From: BS750m-G57 sp964607575
GTDB taxonomy: Bacteria > Planctomycetota > Phycisphaerae > SM23-33
Assembly (NCBI GenBank): GCA_964607575.1
Contig: CAZSLS010000010.1
Span: 1 to 64,000, forward strand
Reading direction: 5' to 3'
Length of the DNA: 64,000 nucleotides
Shown: positions 41,500-49,302 of the stretch, one piece after another
How positions within the stretch are numbered: the stretch's first letter is position 1
Layout of the letters: each line of letters begins with the position of its first letter
Position numbers and translations under genes: made by a program
The notes under the pieces: generated by a model
What the model was told of the DNA's origin: nothing
The model's input: the letters and a program-made list of their open reading frames with translations, nothing else
Databases searched by the model: none

Positions 41500-43470
41500 A
41501 TGACCCCCCCGAGAATTCTTGTCGTCGAAGATGACCCTGAAGTCATGAGTGAGATCCAGGTCTGTTTCGACGGTCTACAGTACGTTCTAGCCGGAAAAAC
41601 CTCCTCCGGCGCCGAGGCGGTGGAATTATCCCGGAAGATTCAGCCCGACCTGGTCCTGATGGATGTTGACGTTGGCGGTGATATGAGCGGCGCCGAAGCG
41701 GCGGGTGTGATACAGCAGCAGTTCGGGATTCCAGTAGTCTACCTGGGCGCCTACCAGGACGATCGCACCGTCGAGCAGGGGACCGACGGCGATCCGTTTG
41801 GATGGGTCCTCAAGCCGTTTGACAGGCGCGATCTGCATGTAGCCATCGAGGTTGCGATCCACCAGCACCAACTGAAGACGGTATTGCTTCTGGAGAATGA
41901 GGCCCATCGCGCCGCTGAAGAGCGATACCGCTTCCTGTACGACCAGAGCCCCGCGATTCACATCGCCATCCGCAGCGACGGGGGTATCGCCGACGCAAAC
42001 CCCGCACTGGTTGAGATCATCGGGTATTCCAAATCGCAGTTGGAAGGCAGGCACATGATGGAACTGGTCGCCCCCGAGCAGGCCGGTCGGGTGGCCGAGT
42101 TCTTCGACCGGGTGTTCCGGGGCGATTGCGAGTCGCAGCTCGAAGTGGACATGCATGCTCAGGACGGTCGGTTGCACACGGTCCTGTTCTCACCGGGCAA
42201 GTTCATATCACAGTCCGATGATGATATTGCATGTATCCTCAGCGGTATCGAGGTAACGCATCGCAAAGCCGCCGCCGAGGCGCTGGGCGAGACCAATCAG
42301 CGTCTCGAGCGGGTCCGCAAGATGGAGACCATCGGCGTTCTGGCCGGGGGGTTTGCACGGCACTTCAATAATATGCTCACCATAATCCAGGGTAACGCGG
42401 AGCTTTTGCTCTCGGCGTGTGATTCCTCGGACGATTCTGTTGAAGGCATTCACCAGATCATCGATGCGGTCCGCCGCGCGTCGGATCTTACCGGGCAGTT
42501 GATGGCTTACGCCAGGGGCGGGGCCCGCCAGAATGTCGAGATGAACATCAACGAACTGGTGTTGTCCGTTGCGGGCAGTGTCCAGGCGGATATCGCCGGC
42601 TCGATCCACGTTAACGTAAACCTCACAGACGAGGCGATCGTAACTGCGGGCGATCCGGCCCAGGTTTACAGTACGCTGCTGAACCTCGTTCTCAATGCCT
42701 GCGAGGCCATGCCCTCCGGCGGAGAGTTGGTGATTAGCGTCGAGGAAGTTGCACTCACCGAGGACCAGTGCGAGCGGATTCCGCACGAGGTGGCGCCCGG
42801 GGCGTTCGTCCGGATATCCGTATGCGACACGGGTATCGGCATGGACCGCCAGACGCTGGAGCGTGTCTTCGAGCCGTTCTTCACCACCAAGGACGTGGGC
42901 GATCGGGCGGGTATGGGCCTGGCGGTCGTCTACGGATGCGCCGTCAGCCACCAGGGCAGCGTCGACGTGATCAGCCAACCGGACGAGGGGACCACCGTCA
43001 GCATTCTCTTGCCGATTGTGCCCGTGCCCGTCGAGCAGACTGCCGCACCACGCCCGGATCGCTCCGAAGCGGGCGGACGACACGTACTGGTAGTGGACGA
43101 CGAGGATGGCGTACTTGACGTTACGGCTCAAGGGCTCCGGGGCGAGGGGTACCAGGTGTCCATCTGTAACAATCCGACCCAGGCGCTCGAATTGTATGAA
43201 GATGACCACGAGCACATCGACCTGGTTATCGTGGACATGGTCATGCCCGACATGAGTGGAGTGGAGTTACTCGATAAGATCAGGGATATCGATCCCGACG
43301 TTCCGGTGGTACTCTCCTCGGGGTTTGCTTTGGACGAAATGGTCGAGAAGTTCATGGCCCACGGTTTCGTGGGGTTTCTAACCAAACCGTTCAAGATAGA
43401 AGAATTGCTGAACGTTGTCGAGACGAGTCTGTCCGACCAGCGACAGGAGCAGGGGGACAAACGCCAATAG
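41500..43470 (+). CDS. Hybrid histidine kinase: REC-PAS-HisKA-HATPase-REC
   Basis: 656 residues, no membrane segment, so soluble. Order: receiver domain 1 (VVEDD at 8-12, phospho-site D55 in LMDVDV, KPF lysine), PAS (about 145-255, YRFLYDQSPAIHIAI), HisKA (about 270-340), HATPase_c (LNLVLNACEAMP N-box, CDTGIGM, FEPFFTTK, GMGLAVVYG) and receiver domain 2 (VVDDEDG, D579 in VDMVMP, KPF). The H-box normally reads AHDFNN in this NtrB-like class; here it is R287-H288-FNN, so the phospho-acceptor position is Arg and a His follows it. GGAG lies 9 bp before the ATG. Target unknown; it probably passes phosphate within a relay. Confidence 0.9.
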   Translation: MTPPRILVVEDDPEVMSEIQVCFDGLQYVLAGKTSSGAEAVELSRKIQPDLVLMDVDVGGDMSGAEAAGVIQQQFGIPVVYLGAYQDDRTVEQGTDGDPFGWVLKPFDRRDLHVAIEVAIHQHQLKTVLLLENEAHRAAEERYRFLYDQSPAIHIAIRSDGGIADANPALVEIIGYSKSQLEGRHMMELVAPEQAGRVAEFFDRVFRGDCESQLEVDMHAQDGRLHTVLFSPGKFISQSDDDIACILSGIEVTHRKAAAEALGETNQRLERVRKMETIGVLAGGFARHFNNMLTIIQGNAELLLSACDSSDDSVEGIHQIIDAVRRASDLTGQLMAYARGGARQNVEMNINELVLSVAGSVQADIAGSIHVNVNLTDEAIVTAGDPAQVYSTLLNLVLNACEAMPSGGELVISVEEVALTEDQCERIPHEVAPGAFVRISVCDTGIGMDRQTLERVFEPFFTTKDVGDRAGMGLAVVYGCAVSHQGSVDVISQPDEGTTVSILLPIVPVPVEQTAAPRPDRSEAGGRHVLVVDDEDGVLDVTAQGLRGEGYQVSICNNPTQALELYEDDHEHIDLVIVDMVMPDMSGVELLDKIRDIDPDVPVVLSSGFALDEMVEKFMAHGFVGFLTKPFKIEELLNVVETSLSDQRQEQGDKRQ

Positions 43471-43842
43471 AAAATCCGCGGATCGACGAACTGGTCAGAA
43501 AATCAGTCGGGATTCTACGAAAAACGTGACAGATGATATTTGTAGGGGCAAGTGGGGGGGTTGTGTCGTTGGCAAGGGTTTGCGGGAAGACGGCCTATTC
43601 GTGTAACAGTTGGACATAAACATGTTTACGGGGGACACGCTTGGCCTGCTGTGTTCCGGTTGCTCTCGGTTATTGCTGCTTCACGGACCTGAAAGCATGG
43701 CGGGAGAATTAAAAAAATTCAGGGAGTTCGGGTTTTCCCTTTACTTTTGGCGGTTCATAGTCGATACTATATGCGTTAGGTGTTTGTGGTTAATACTATG
43801 ACCGCACCCATGCCCCGACCCTGATCACAGGCATCTATACAG
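43471..43842. other. Intergenic region, no convincing gene, ends in a strong terminator
   Basis: About 370 bp after the hybrid kinase. A 63-codon ORF at 43610-43801 lacks an RBS and any recognisable motif and is not called. The region may be a long 3' UTR or encode a small RNA ending at the terminator at 43843. Confidence 0.4.
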
Positions 43843-43875
43843 GGCTGACAGTTCTTACTGTCAGCCTATTTTTTT
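43843..43875 (+). terminator. Intrinsic terminator
   Basis: Perfect 9-bp stem GGCTGACAG/CTGTCAGCC, 6-nt loop TTCTTA, followed by TATTTTTTT. It is the best intrinsic terminator in the window. It points along the plus strand, 370 bp after the hybrid kinase stop. Confidence 0.9.
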
Positions 43876-44050
43876 CGAGTTACTAGCGGCCCGGAGTGAC
43901 GGGCATCTCTGGCGATTTACTCCAGGCGTCTCGATTACGGTATTGCTGCGCGATAAATGAGAGGTCCGGCCAGGTCGACGAGAGTCTGTTTGGGCAAAAA
44001 GCCAAGGCGGGCAATAAGGCGAATTCCAGGAATCGCCGCCATCGCGGTGG

Positions 44051-44596
44051 TCAGCGTAACGGAGTATGTCCGTGCGCCTTGCGAATTGCCTGACCTGCCG
44101 CCAGAAGGTGGCGGTCGGTGCGGAGGAAAGCAGCGAGATTTGCAGTTGAAATACCAAGTGCGCCGGACGCTCTGGACAGTTGCCCCTCTGCGGCGTCGAA
44201 CACGTCGAGTACAAACGCCGCCACCGGCCAGAAGCACCTGTTTCCGCTGGGCAGGGAGAGGCGTCGCTTAACGTGGTTGGCGGACCCGGGTCGGGGGAGT
44301 TGGAAACAATCCGTTATTTCGTCGGGAAGTGTCAATTGGTTCAGATCTTGCGGTCGGCGGCAGGCGCATGCAATGTACATGCGGAGATTGCGTAGTGCGA
44401 GTGTTTTGTTGCGTATTTGGCTTCGTGTCTGTTGGCCTTGTGCGGATATGCCTGACGGTTCGTGGACCAGGCGGACAGCGGTTTCGACCTTGTTCTTGCG
44501 TTGCCCGCCGGGTCCCGAAGATTTGTAGGTATCGACTCTGCAATCCTTAAGCAGAGCGGTCTCATCGCAGAGAAGCCATTGGTCGCGCTGATCCAT
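44051..44596 (-). CDS. Release-factor-like GGQ protein (ribosome rescue type)
   Basis: Start set at ATG 44596, 181 residues; the frame continues upstream through noncoding sequence. The RF-1 domain is seen with the catalytic GGQ at residues 30-32 in SSGPGGQRKNKVETAVRLVH (quoted in part), then ISAQGQQTRSQIRNKTLAL. No codon-recognition domain 2 is present, so it cannot read stop codons like RF1/RF2. The C-terminal 60 residues (AAFVLDVFDAAEGQLSRAS...GISTANLAAFLRTD) look like a helix-turn-helix rather than the basic tail of ArfB. Probably it hydrolyses peptidyl-tRNA on stalled ribosomes. Confidence 0.82.
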   Translation of the reverse strand: MDQRDQWLLCDETALLKDCRVDTYKSSGPGGQRKNKVETAVRLVHEPSGISAQGQQTRSQIRNKTLALRNLRMYIACACRRPQDLNQLTLPDEITDCFQLPRPGSANHVKRRLSLPSGNRCFWPVAAFVLDVFDAAEGQLSRASGALGISTANLAAFLRTDRHLLAAGQAIRKAHGHTPLR

Positions 44597-44950
44597 GGCG
44601 CGATGGTACCATCCCGCTGTGCGAGCGCAAAGGGCAATCCGGGATTCGGCCATTTGGGATGCAGCGGTTTTTGGCCACGAAACGTCCGAGTCGTTGTCGT
44701 GGTTGTGGTCGTTAACCATTCTTGTGCCGTTTCCGTTCTTTGTGTCCTTCGTGGCGAGATCCGTTGTCGTATCCGGTGTGCGGCAAGGACCGCCACGTGG
44801 CAAATGGAACTTGTTTTTTTTGTACCTTGGCGAAATCTGACTATTAGTGTAGAATGGAGTTTGTTGAATTGGGCATTGACGCCCAGGGGTGACGGACCGG
44901 AAAGAGGGCCTGCAGAGGCCCGTTTACAAGAGCAGTAAAGGGTATTAGTT
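44597..44950. promoter_or_regulatory. Divergent intergenic space between the GGQ and TPR genes
   Basis: 354 bp. The part near 44690-44770 carries a phrase of the type CTTTGTGTCCTTCGTGG that I know as a widespread intergenic repeat in environmental genomes. The right part holds the promoter of the TPR gene. No gene seen. Confidence 0.5.
44827..44855 (+). promoter_or_regulatory. Sigma-70-type promoter of the TPR gene
   Basis: TTGGCG at 44827-44832, 17-bp spacer, TAGAAT at 44850-44855. It lies about 95 bp before the GTG start at 44951. Confidence 0.6.
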
Positions 44951-46321
44951 GTGGATGGTGAATACAGTCCTTTGAATGAGTGGATGGATGCCGAGGCGCG
45001 TGTGGAGTCTGCGCACCGGCACTTTGAGCAAGGGCGTTGGCCCGAAGCGGCCGCCGAACTGCGCGCCGCGATAGACATTAATCCGCACAATGCGGCGTGG
45101 CATTACAATCTTGGTCTGACGCTCGAGGCGATGGATGATTTTGTCAGCGGGGGTGAGGCGTTGCGACGGGCGGTGGAGTTGGAACCTGACGACGTCGAGA
45201 TTCTCAATTCGCTTGGAGTTAACTTGACGCGCCAGGCGATGTACGCTGAATCTCTGGAAGTCTTCCGGCGTATCGAGAAGCGCGATCCCACGTACGAGCC
45301 CTCATACTGCAACAGGATCATCACGTATACGGAGATGGCCCAGCACGACAAGGCCGAACTGATGTTCTACCTCGCCCGCCAGGTCAAGGACCAATGTGCC
45401 CTGTGCTACTACAACATGGGCAATTCGCTGTATGTCCGCCAGGAATACGATCGGGCCGTTGATTGTTGGAAGCAGACGCTCAGGCTCGATCCGAATCACC
45501 GCCATGCCAATGCGAGAATCGCAGAAGCGTTGTGGACCAAGGGAGACCTTGCGGGTGCCCGGGAGTACTACGAAGCCGAACTGCAGAGCGATGTCGACGA
45601 CATCGAGACGCTGCTGGATTACGGCGAGATGCTGATGGACCTCGGTCAGCTCGACGAGGCCCGCCAGAAGTTCGTCGAGGCTTTGAAAATCAATCCCGAA
45701 GACGCCGCGGCGCTGTTCTGTCTTGGCGAACTGGCGATGAATAAGCGGGCGTTCGCGGCGGCAGAAAGGCATTTTCGCAGGGCCCTGCAGACCGATGGGG
45801 CGTATCCGCTCGCTCACGCAAGGCTTGCCCGCGTGCTGTTGAAGCGAGGGCGGGTCCAGGAGGCCGCCAAGCACCTCCTCTACGAGATCAAGCACGCCGG
45901 AAGCGACATTGACATACTTCACGAACTCGGTCATCTGCTGCTCGAGGCCAAGTTGGTGAAGCAGGCGAATTCCGTGTTGAGGCAATTGGTGGACCTGGCG
46001 CCCGGGGACCCTCACGCGAGGCACAATCTTGCGGTGAGTTTCTTCCGGTTGAATAAGCATCGAGAGGGCATCAAGCATTGTCGCGAAGCTCTCAAACTCA
46101 AACCGGATTACGTGCTGGCATTTTACAATCTGGCGTTGGCACACTTGAGAATCGGCGAGATGGATCGGGCCAGACGGTACGCTTCGAGGGCGTTTATGCT
46201 CGATCCCAACGATGAGTCCGTTCGCGGGCTGTCGAAACGGATCGGTATCGCACGCCCGGGATTCTGGTCGAAGCTGCTTTCAAAAATTCGATCTCTGGGC
46301 AGGTCGAAGAATATCGATTGA
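44951..46321 (+). CDS. TPR-repeat protein
   Basis: 456 residues, GTG start (AAAGGG 8-9 bp upstream). No signal peptide. At least ten tetratricopeptide repeats run from about residue 15 to 425, for example WHYNLGLTLEAMDDFVSGGEALRRAVELEPDD, quoted here only by its ends (WHYNLGL...ELEPDD), and ALFCLGELAMNKRAFAAAER. The C-terminus is basic (SKLLSKIRSLGRSKNID). A cluster of Cys near residue 155 (CALCYYNMG) is unusual. It probably scaffolds a protein complex in the cytoplasm. The next gene begins 115 bp downstream. Confidence 0.9.
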   Translation: MDGEYSPLNEWMDAEARVESAHRHFEQGRWPEAAAELRAAIDINPHNAAWHYNLGLTLEAMDDFVSGGEALRRAVELEPDDVEILNSLGVNLTRQAMYAESLEVFRRIEKRDPTYEPSYCNRIITYTEMAQHDKAELMFYLARQVKDQCALCYYNMGNSLYVRQEYDRAVDCWKQTLRLDPNHRHANARIAEALWTKGDLAGAREYYEAELQSDVDDIETLLDYGEMLMDLGQLDEARQKFVEALKINPEDAAALFCLGELAMNKRAFAAAERHFRRALQTDGAYPLAHARLARVLLKRGRVQEAAKHLLYEIKHAGSDIDILHELGHLLLEAKLVKQANSVLRQLVDLAPGDPHARHNLAVSFFRLNKHREGIKHCREALKLKPDYVLAFYNLALAHLRIGEMDRARRYASRAFMLDPNDESVRGLSKRIGIARPGFWSKLLSKIRSLGRSKNID

Positions 46322-46436
46322 TGCCGAGCCGTCGCCGCTGCCTGTTGAGATGCGATTGCCCTGTCCGAAATCCAAAGCAGTATTTCCAATGGCGAGGATA
46401 TGCGCTTATGCTGAGGCATACGGGAAAAATTGAAAA

Positions 46437-47378
46437 GTGGAAAACGCAGAAACAACATTGAAGGTGGTCGTATCCGAACCGCTGAGCGATCGCGCGTTAG
46501 AGTATCTTGCTGAGCATGCGGAGGTCGTTCGTACAGACGCCGCCGGCGCGATCGATCGTATCAGCGATGCTGACGGGCTGGTCGTGCGGACCTATACGCA
46601 GGTCAACGACGAGTTGCTCGACCGTGGGAGGCGTCTGAAAGTAGTCGGTCGCGCGGGCGTTGCCCTCGAGAATATCGACGTAGCCGCCGCTCGCCGGCGG
46701 GGGGTAGAGGTCGTACACACTCCGGCGGCTAACACGCTGGCGGTCGTCGACTACACCATCGCCGCTGTCATTCGGATGAACAGGCGGTTTTGGCCTATGT
46801 CCGGTTTTGTCGAGGGCGCCGAGTTTCACCGCATGCGTAAGCAGGCATACGGGCGATTCCTTTCGGGTATGACTCTGGGCATCGTCGGTTGCGGTCGGAT
46901 CGGTTCTCGCGTCGGCGCCGCGGTGCGGGCATTGGGGATGAGAGTCCTGTACAACGATATCATCCCGATTGAACTGGACTACGATGCCCGCCAAGTCGAC
47001 AAACCGACGCTCTATCGCGAAAGCGACATCGTGACGATCCACGTGCCCCTGGACGAAAGTACGCGAGGTTTGATCGATGGCGAGTCGCTGCGCGGGTTCA
47101 AGGACGGTGCGCAGTTCATTAACGCCGCTCGCGGACCGTGCGTTAACTACGGGGATCTGGCTGACGCGGTGGTCAGCGGGAAGATATCATCCGCCACTAT
47201 AGACTGTCACGACCCCGAGCCGCCGCCGGCGGACTATCCGCTGTTCGGGCTCCAGGGTGTAACGCTGACACCGCACATCGCCGCCCGCGTACCACAAGCT
47301 GTCGAGAACATGTGCGACGTGGTTTACGACGTCGTGTCCGTACTCCAGGGACGCCAACCGGAGTTTCCCGCTCCGTAG
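46437..47378 (+). CDS. D-isomer-specific 2-hydroxyacid dehydrogenase
   Basis: 313 residues, GTG start at 46437. The family fold is clear: N-terminal substrate domain (VVSEPLSDRALEYL), NAD-binding GIVGCGRIGSRVGAAV, then INAARGPCVN (catalytic Arg), the DCHDPEPPP region with the acidic partner, and LTPHIAARV (catalytic His). It lacks the ACT domain of SerA; the overall look is 3-phosphoglycerate-dehydrogenase-like, but the substrate cannot be fixed. Cytoplasmic, NAD-dependent. It is followed by the 420-bp nested palindrome and then the convergent lptG. Confidence 0.9.
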   Translation: MENAETTLKVVVSEPLSDRALEYLAEHAEVVRTDAAGAIDRISDADGLVVRTYTQVNDELLDRGRRLKVVGRAGVALENIDVAAARRRGVEVVHTPAANTLAVVDYTIAAVIRMNRRFWPMSGFVEGAEFHRMRKQAYGRFLSGMTLGIVGCGRIGSRVGAAVRALGMRVLYNDIIPIELDYDARQVDKPTLYRESDIVTIHVPLDESTRGLIDGESLRGFKDGAQFINAARGPCVNYGDLADAVVSGKISSATIDCHDPEPPPADYPLFGLQGVTLTPHIAARVPQAVENMCDVVYDVVSVLQGRQPEFPAP

Positions 47379-47419
47379 TAAAAACGGGTTCACGACCGAA
47401 GACAAGCTACGGCGACGGC

Positions 47420-47839
47420 GACGGATGAACACCCAACAGCCAACAAGAAACGCCCAATTTCCAAGTGAACGACAACGGCGACGACAACGGTAACGACAAC
47501 GGTAACGACAACGGTAACGACAGACGGCCCGGAGGGCCGGTGCGATCTTAGCCGGGTCCGGGAGGGCCCGGAACCCTGCCCCCTTAAAACAGAGCCCCAA
47601 CGGGGCGACAGAAAAGCTGCTTCGGTGATAAACTACCCCGGATTGCATTCGATACGCTCTGTCGCCCCGTCGGGGCTCTGGGGTATTAATGCACACCTTC
47701 CGGGCCCTTCCGGACCCGGCTAAGATCGCAAAGACCCTTCGGGTCTAACGACACGACGGAAACGCCTGCCACTACCGTCGCCGTTGTCGTTTACTTGGAA
47801 ATTGGGCGTTTCTTGTTGGCTGTTGGCTGTTGATCCGTC
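47420..47839. repeat. 420-bp nested inverted-repeat element
   Basis: Three concentric inverted repeats share a centre near 47630-47636: 47433-47482 with 47777-47826 (49 of 50 bases pair), 47543-47573 with 47698-47728 (30 of 31), and 47591-47612 with 47658-47679 (21 of 22). Small hairpins (CGGCCC-GGA-GGGCCG near 47525, AGACCC-TTC-GGGTCT at 47732-47746) sit between. It fills almost the whole gap between the convergent dehydrogenase and lptG genes. No ORF. It could be a palindromic MITE-like element, a bidirectional terminator or a structured RNA. Confidence 0.9.
47471..47518 (+). repeat. 12-bp tandem repeat, four units
   Basis: One unit GACAACGGCGAC followed by three units GACAACGGTAAC. It lies in the left arm of the nested palindrome and overlaps the end of the outer inverted repeat. 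The right arm has only one matching unit, so expansion happened on one side. Confidence 0.9.
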
Positions 47840-47849
47840 GGTCCAGCGA

Positions 47850-49268
47850 TCAGGTTTTGACGGTATCGAACATGAGTACGGCCAGCGGTCCGAATATGAG
47901 TATCGGTAACCATGCCGCCCATATCGGGGCGATGTCGATGTATCTGCAGCCGTACATGAACACGTAGAAACCGCCAACGACCAGGATGTTCAGGCCAACT
48001 GATTTCCTGAGATTGCGCTGGCGGGAAAGGATGAAGGGCAGGCCCAGCAGGAGCATCACCAGGTTGTTTATCGGATTTGCCACGCGTGTGTGAAGCGTCA
48101 GGACGGCGGACTGCTCGCCGGGTATATGCTGCTCGAACTGGAGCAGTTGTGTCAGGTCGAAGGTGGACATATAGCTGATCCACTCGGCTGACTGCCGGAG
48201 TACGATGGCGTCGGGAGTCATGTTCGACTCTATGAACAACGCTCCGCGATCGAGTTTCCAGAATCCGCTGAGCGACGGTATTCCGTTCGATTGCACCCAC
48301 GTTGCGCGGGAGGCGTAGATAACGCCGAGGATCCGTCCGGTGTCGTCCTCGAAGACGAAGCGGGGTTTCTTCAGGTATCCGGTTCTCGGCTTGCCCGCGA
48401 CGGAGGGGTCTGTGTGGAATTTCTCCGCGCTGAGCACCAGCCCGCATCGCACATCGCGCAGGCGGTCGATTTCACGCGGCGAGCCCCCCGGCGTCGCTTT
48501 GCGAACCAGTTTCCCCAGCAGCGACGTCGGGTCGAGCCGCGTCCATATTCGTTCGGTGGAAGGCATTGCCGGCCAGGGGGCGGACTCGCCGCGATTGAGC
48601 TTGGCCAGGTTTGCCCGCTTAATGTGCCATCCCTCCGCATTACCGAATTTACCGTACAGAGCTTCGCCCCCTTCGCTTGTGCAGGCCCGTCCGACCGCGA
48701 TTGCATCACCGTTGCGGAGTATTACCGCCGGACGTTTCATGATCGGAGGCTTCTCCTGGGTGGCGCTGGTGAATTTTTCGCTGTACCAACCGGTGTTGTT
48801 CGAATCGGTCATGACAGGGACAATGAACTCTTTCTTTGCGCGTTTACCGGCCTCGTCTGGGTCGCGAATCAGAAGATGGGCGAAGCGGGGGACGAGCAGT
48901 TCCTGGTCGAGAATTATCACCCCTCCCATCAGCATCGAACAGATGATTATGGGCAGGACCACCCTGTGCAGGCTCACGCCCGAAGCGAGCATAGCCGTCA
49001 GTTCGTTTGTGTGGTTCATCCTTGCCAGAGAGAACGCCGCCGACGCGACTATTATCAACCCGCCGAGTTCTATGAAATAAACCAGCGACTGCGTGGCGTA
49101 GTATGCCCAGATGTTTCCCATTATGCTCAGGAATGGTCCGGAGTGTTCGGTGAACTCGTCAACGTTCGTAAACAGATCCAGAACGATGCGCAGCAGCATC
49201 ATCACCACCAGGAACAGGAAAGCGGTGGTCAGAAACGTCCGTACTATGTATCGATCGAGCGTTTTCAT
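47850..49268 (-). CDS. lptG: LPS-export permease LptG-type (LptF/LptG family)
   Basis: 472 residues. N-terminal helices (DRYIVRTFLTTAFLFLVVMMLLR in part), then ELTAMLASGVSLHRVVLPIII, the coupling-helix region of the family, a periplasmic beta-jellyroll (about 125-355) and C-terminal helices (RVANPINNLVMLLLGLPFIL). LptF, LptG and LptB2 form the ABC transporter that extracts LPS from the inner membrane. The gene follows the other permease gene by 34 bp. LptF versus LptG is assigned by order and may be reversed. Presence implies an LPS-bearing outer membrane. Confidence 0.85.
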   Translation of the reverse strand: MKTLDRYIVRTFLTTAFLFLVVMMLLRIVLDLFTNVDEFTEHSGPFLSIMGNIWAYYATQSLVYFIELGGLIIVASAAFSLARMNHTNELTAMLASGVSLHRVVLPIIICSMLMGGVIILDQELLVPRFAHLLIRDPDEAGKRAKKEFIVPVMTDSNNTGWYSEKFTSATQEKPPIMKRPAVILRNGDAIAVGRACTSEGGEALYGKFGNAEGWHIKRANLAKLNRGESAPWPAMPSTERIWTRLDPTSLLGKLVRKATPGGSPREIDRLRDVRCGLVLSAEKFHTDPSVAGKPRTGYLKKPRFVFEDDTGRILGVIYASRATWVQSNGIPSLSGFWKLDRGALFIESNMTPDAIVLRQSAEWISYMSTFDLTQLLQFEQHIPGEQSAVLTLHTRVANPINNLVMLLLGLPFILSRQRNLRKSVGLNILVVGGFYVFMYGCRYIDIAPIWAAWLPILIFGPLAVLMFDTVKT

Positions 49269-49302
49269 TGTTATTAGCTGTCAGCGGTCAGTTGCTTCCA
49301 CG

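Noticed and set aside
43610..43801. 63-codon ORF as a gene
   Set aside because: No RBS, no recognisable motif, and odd composition (Cys/Leu/Arg-rich); it lies before a terminator and may be noncoding RNA.
47471..47518. 12-bp tandem repeat as a CRISPR array
   Set aside because: Units are directly adjacent with no spacers.
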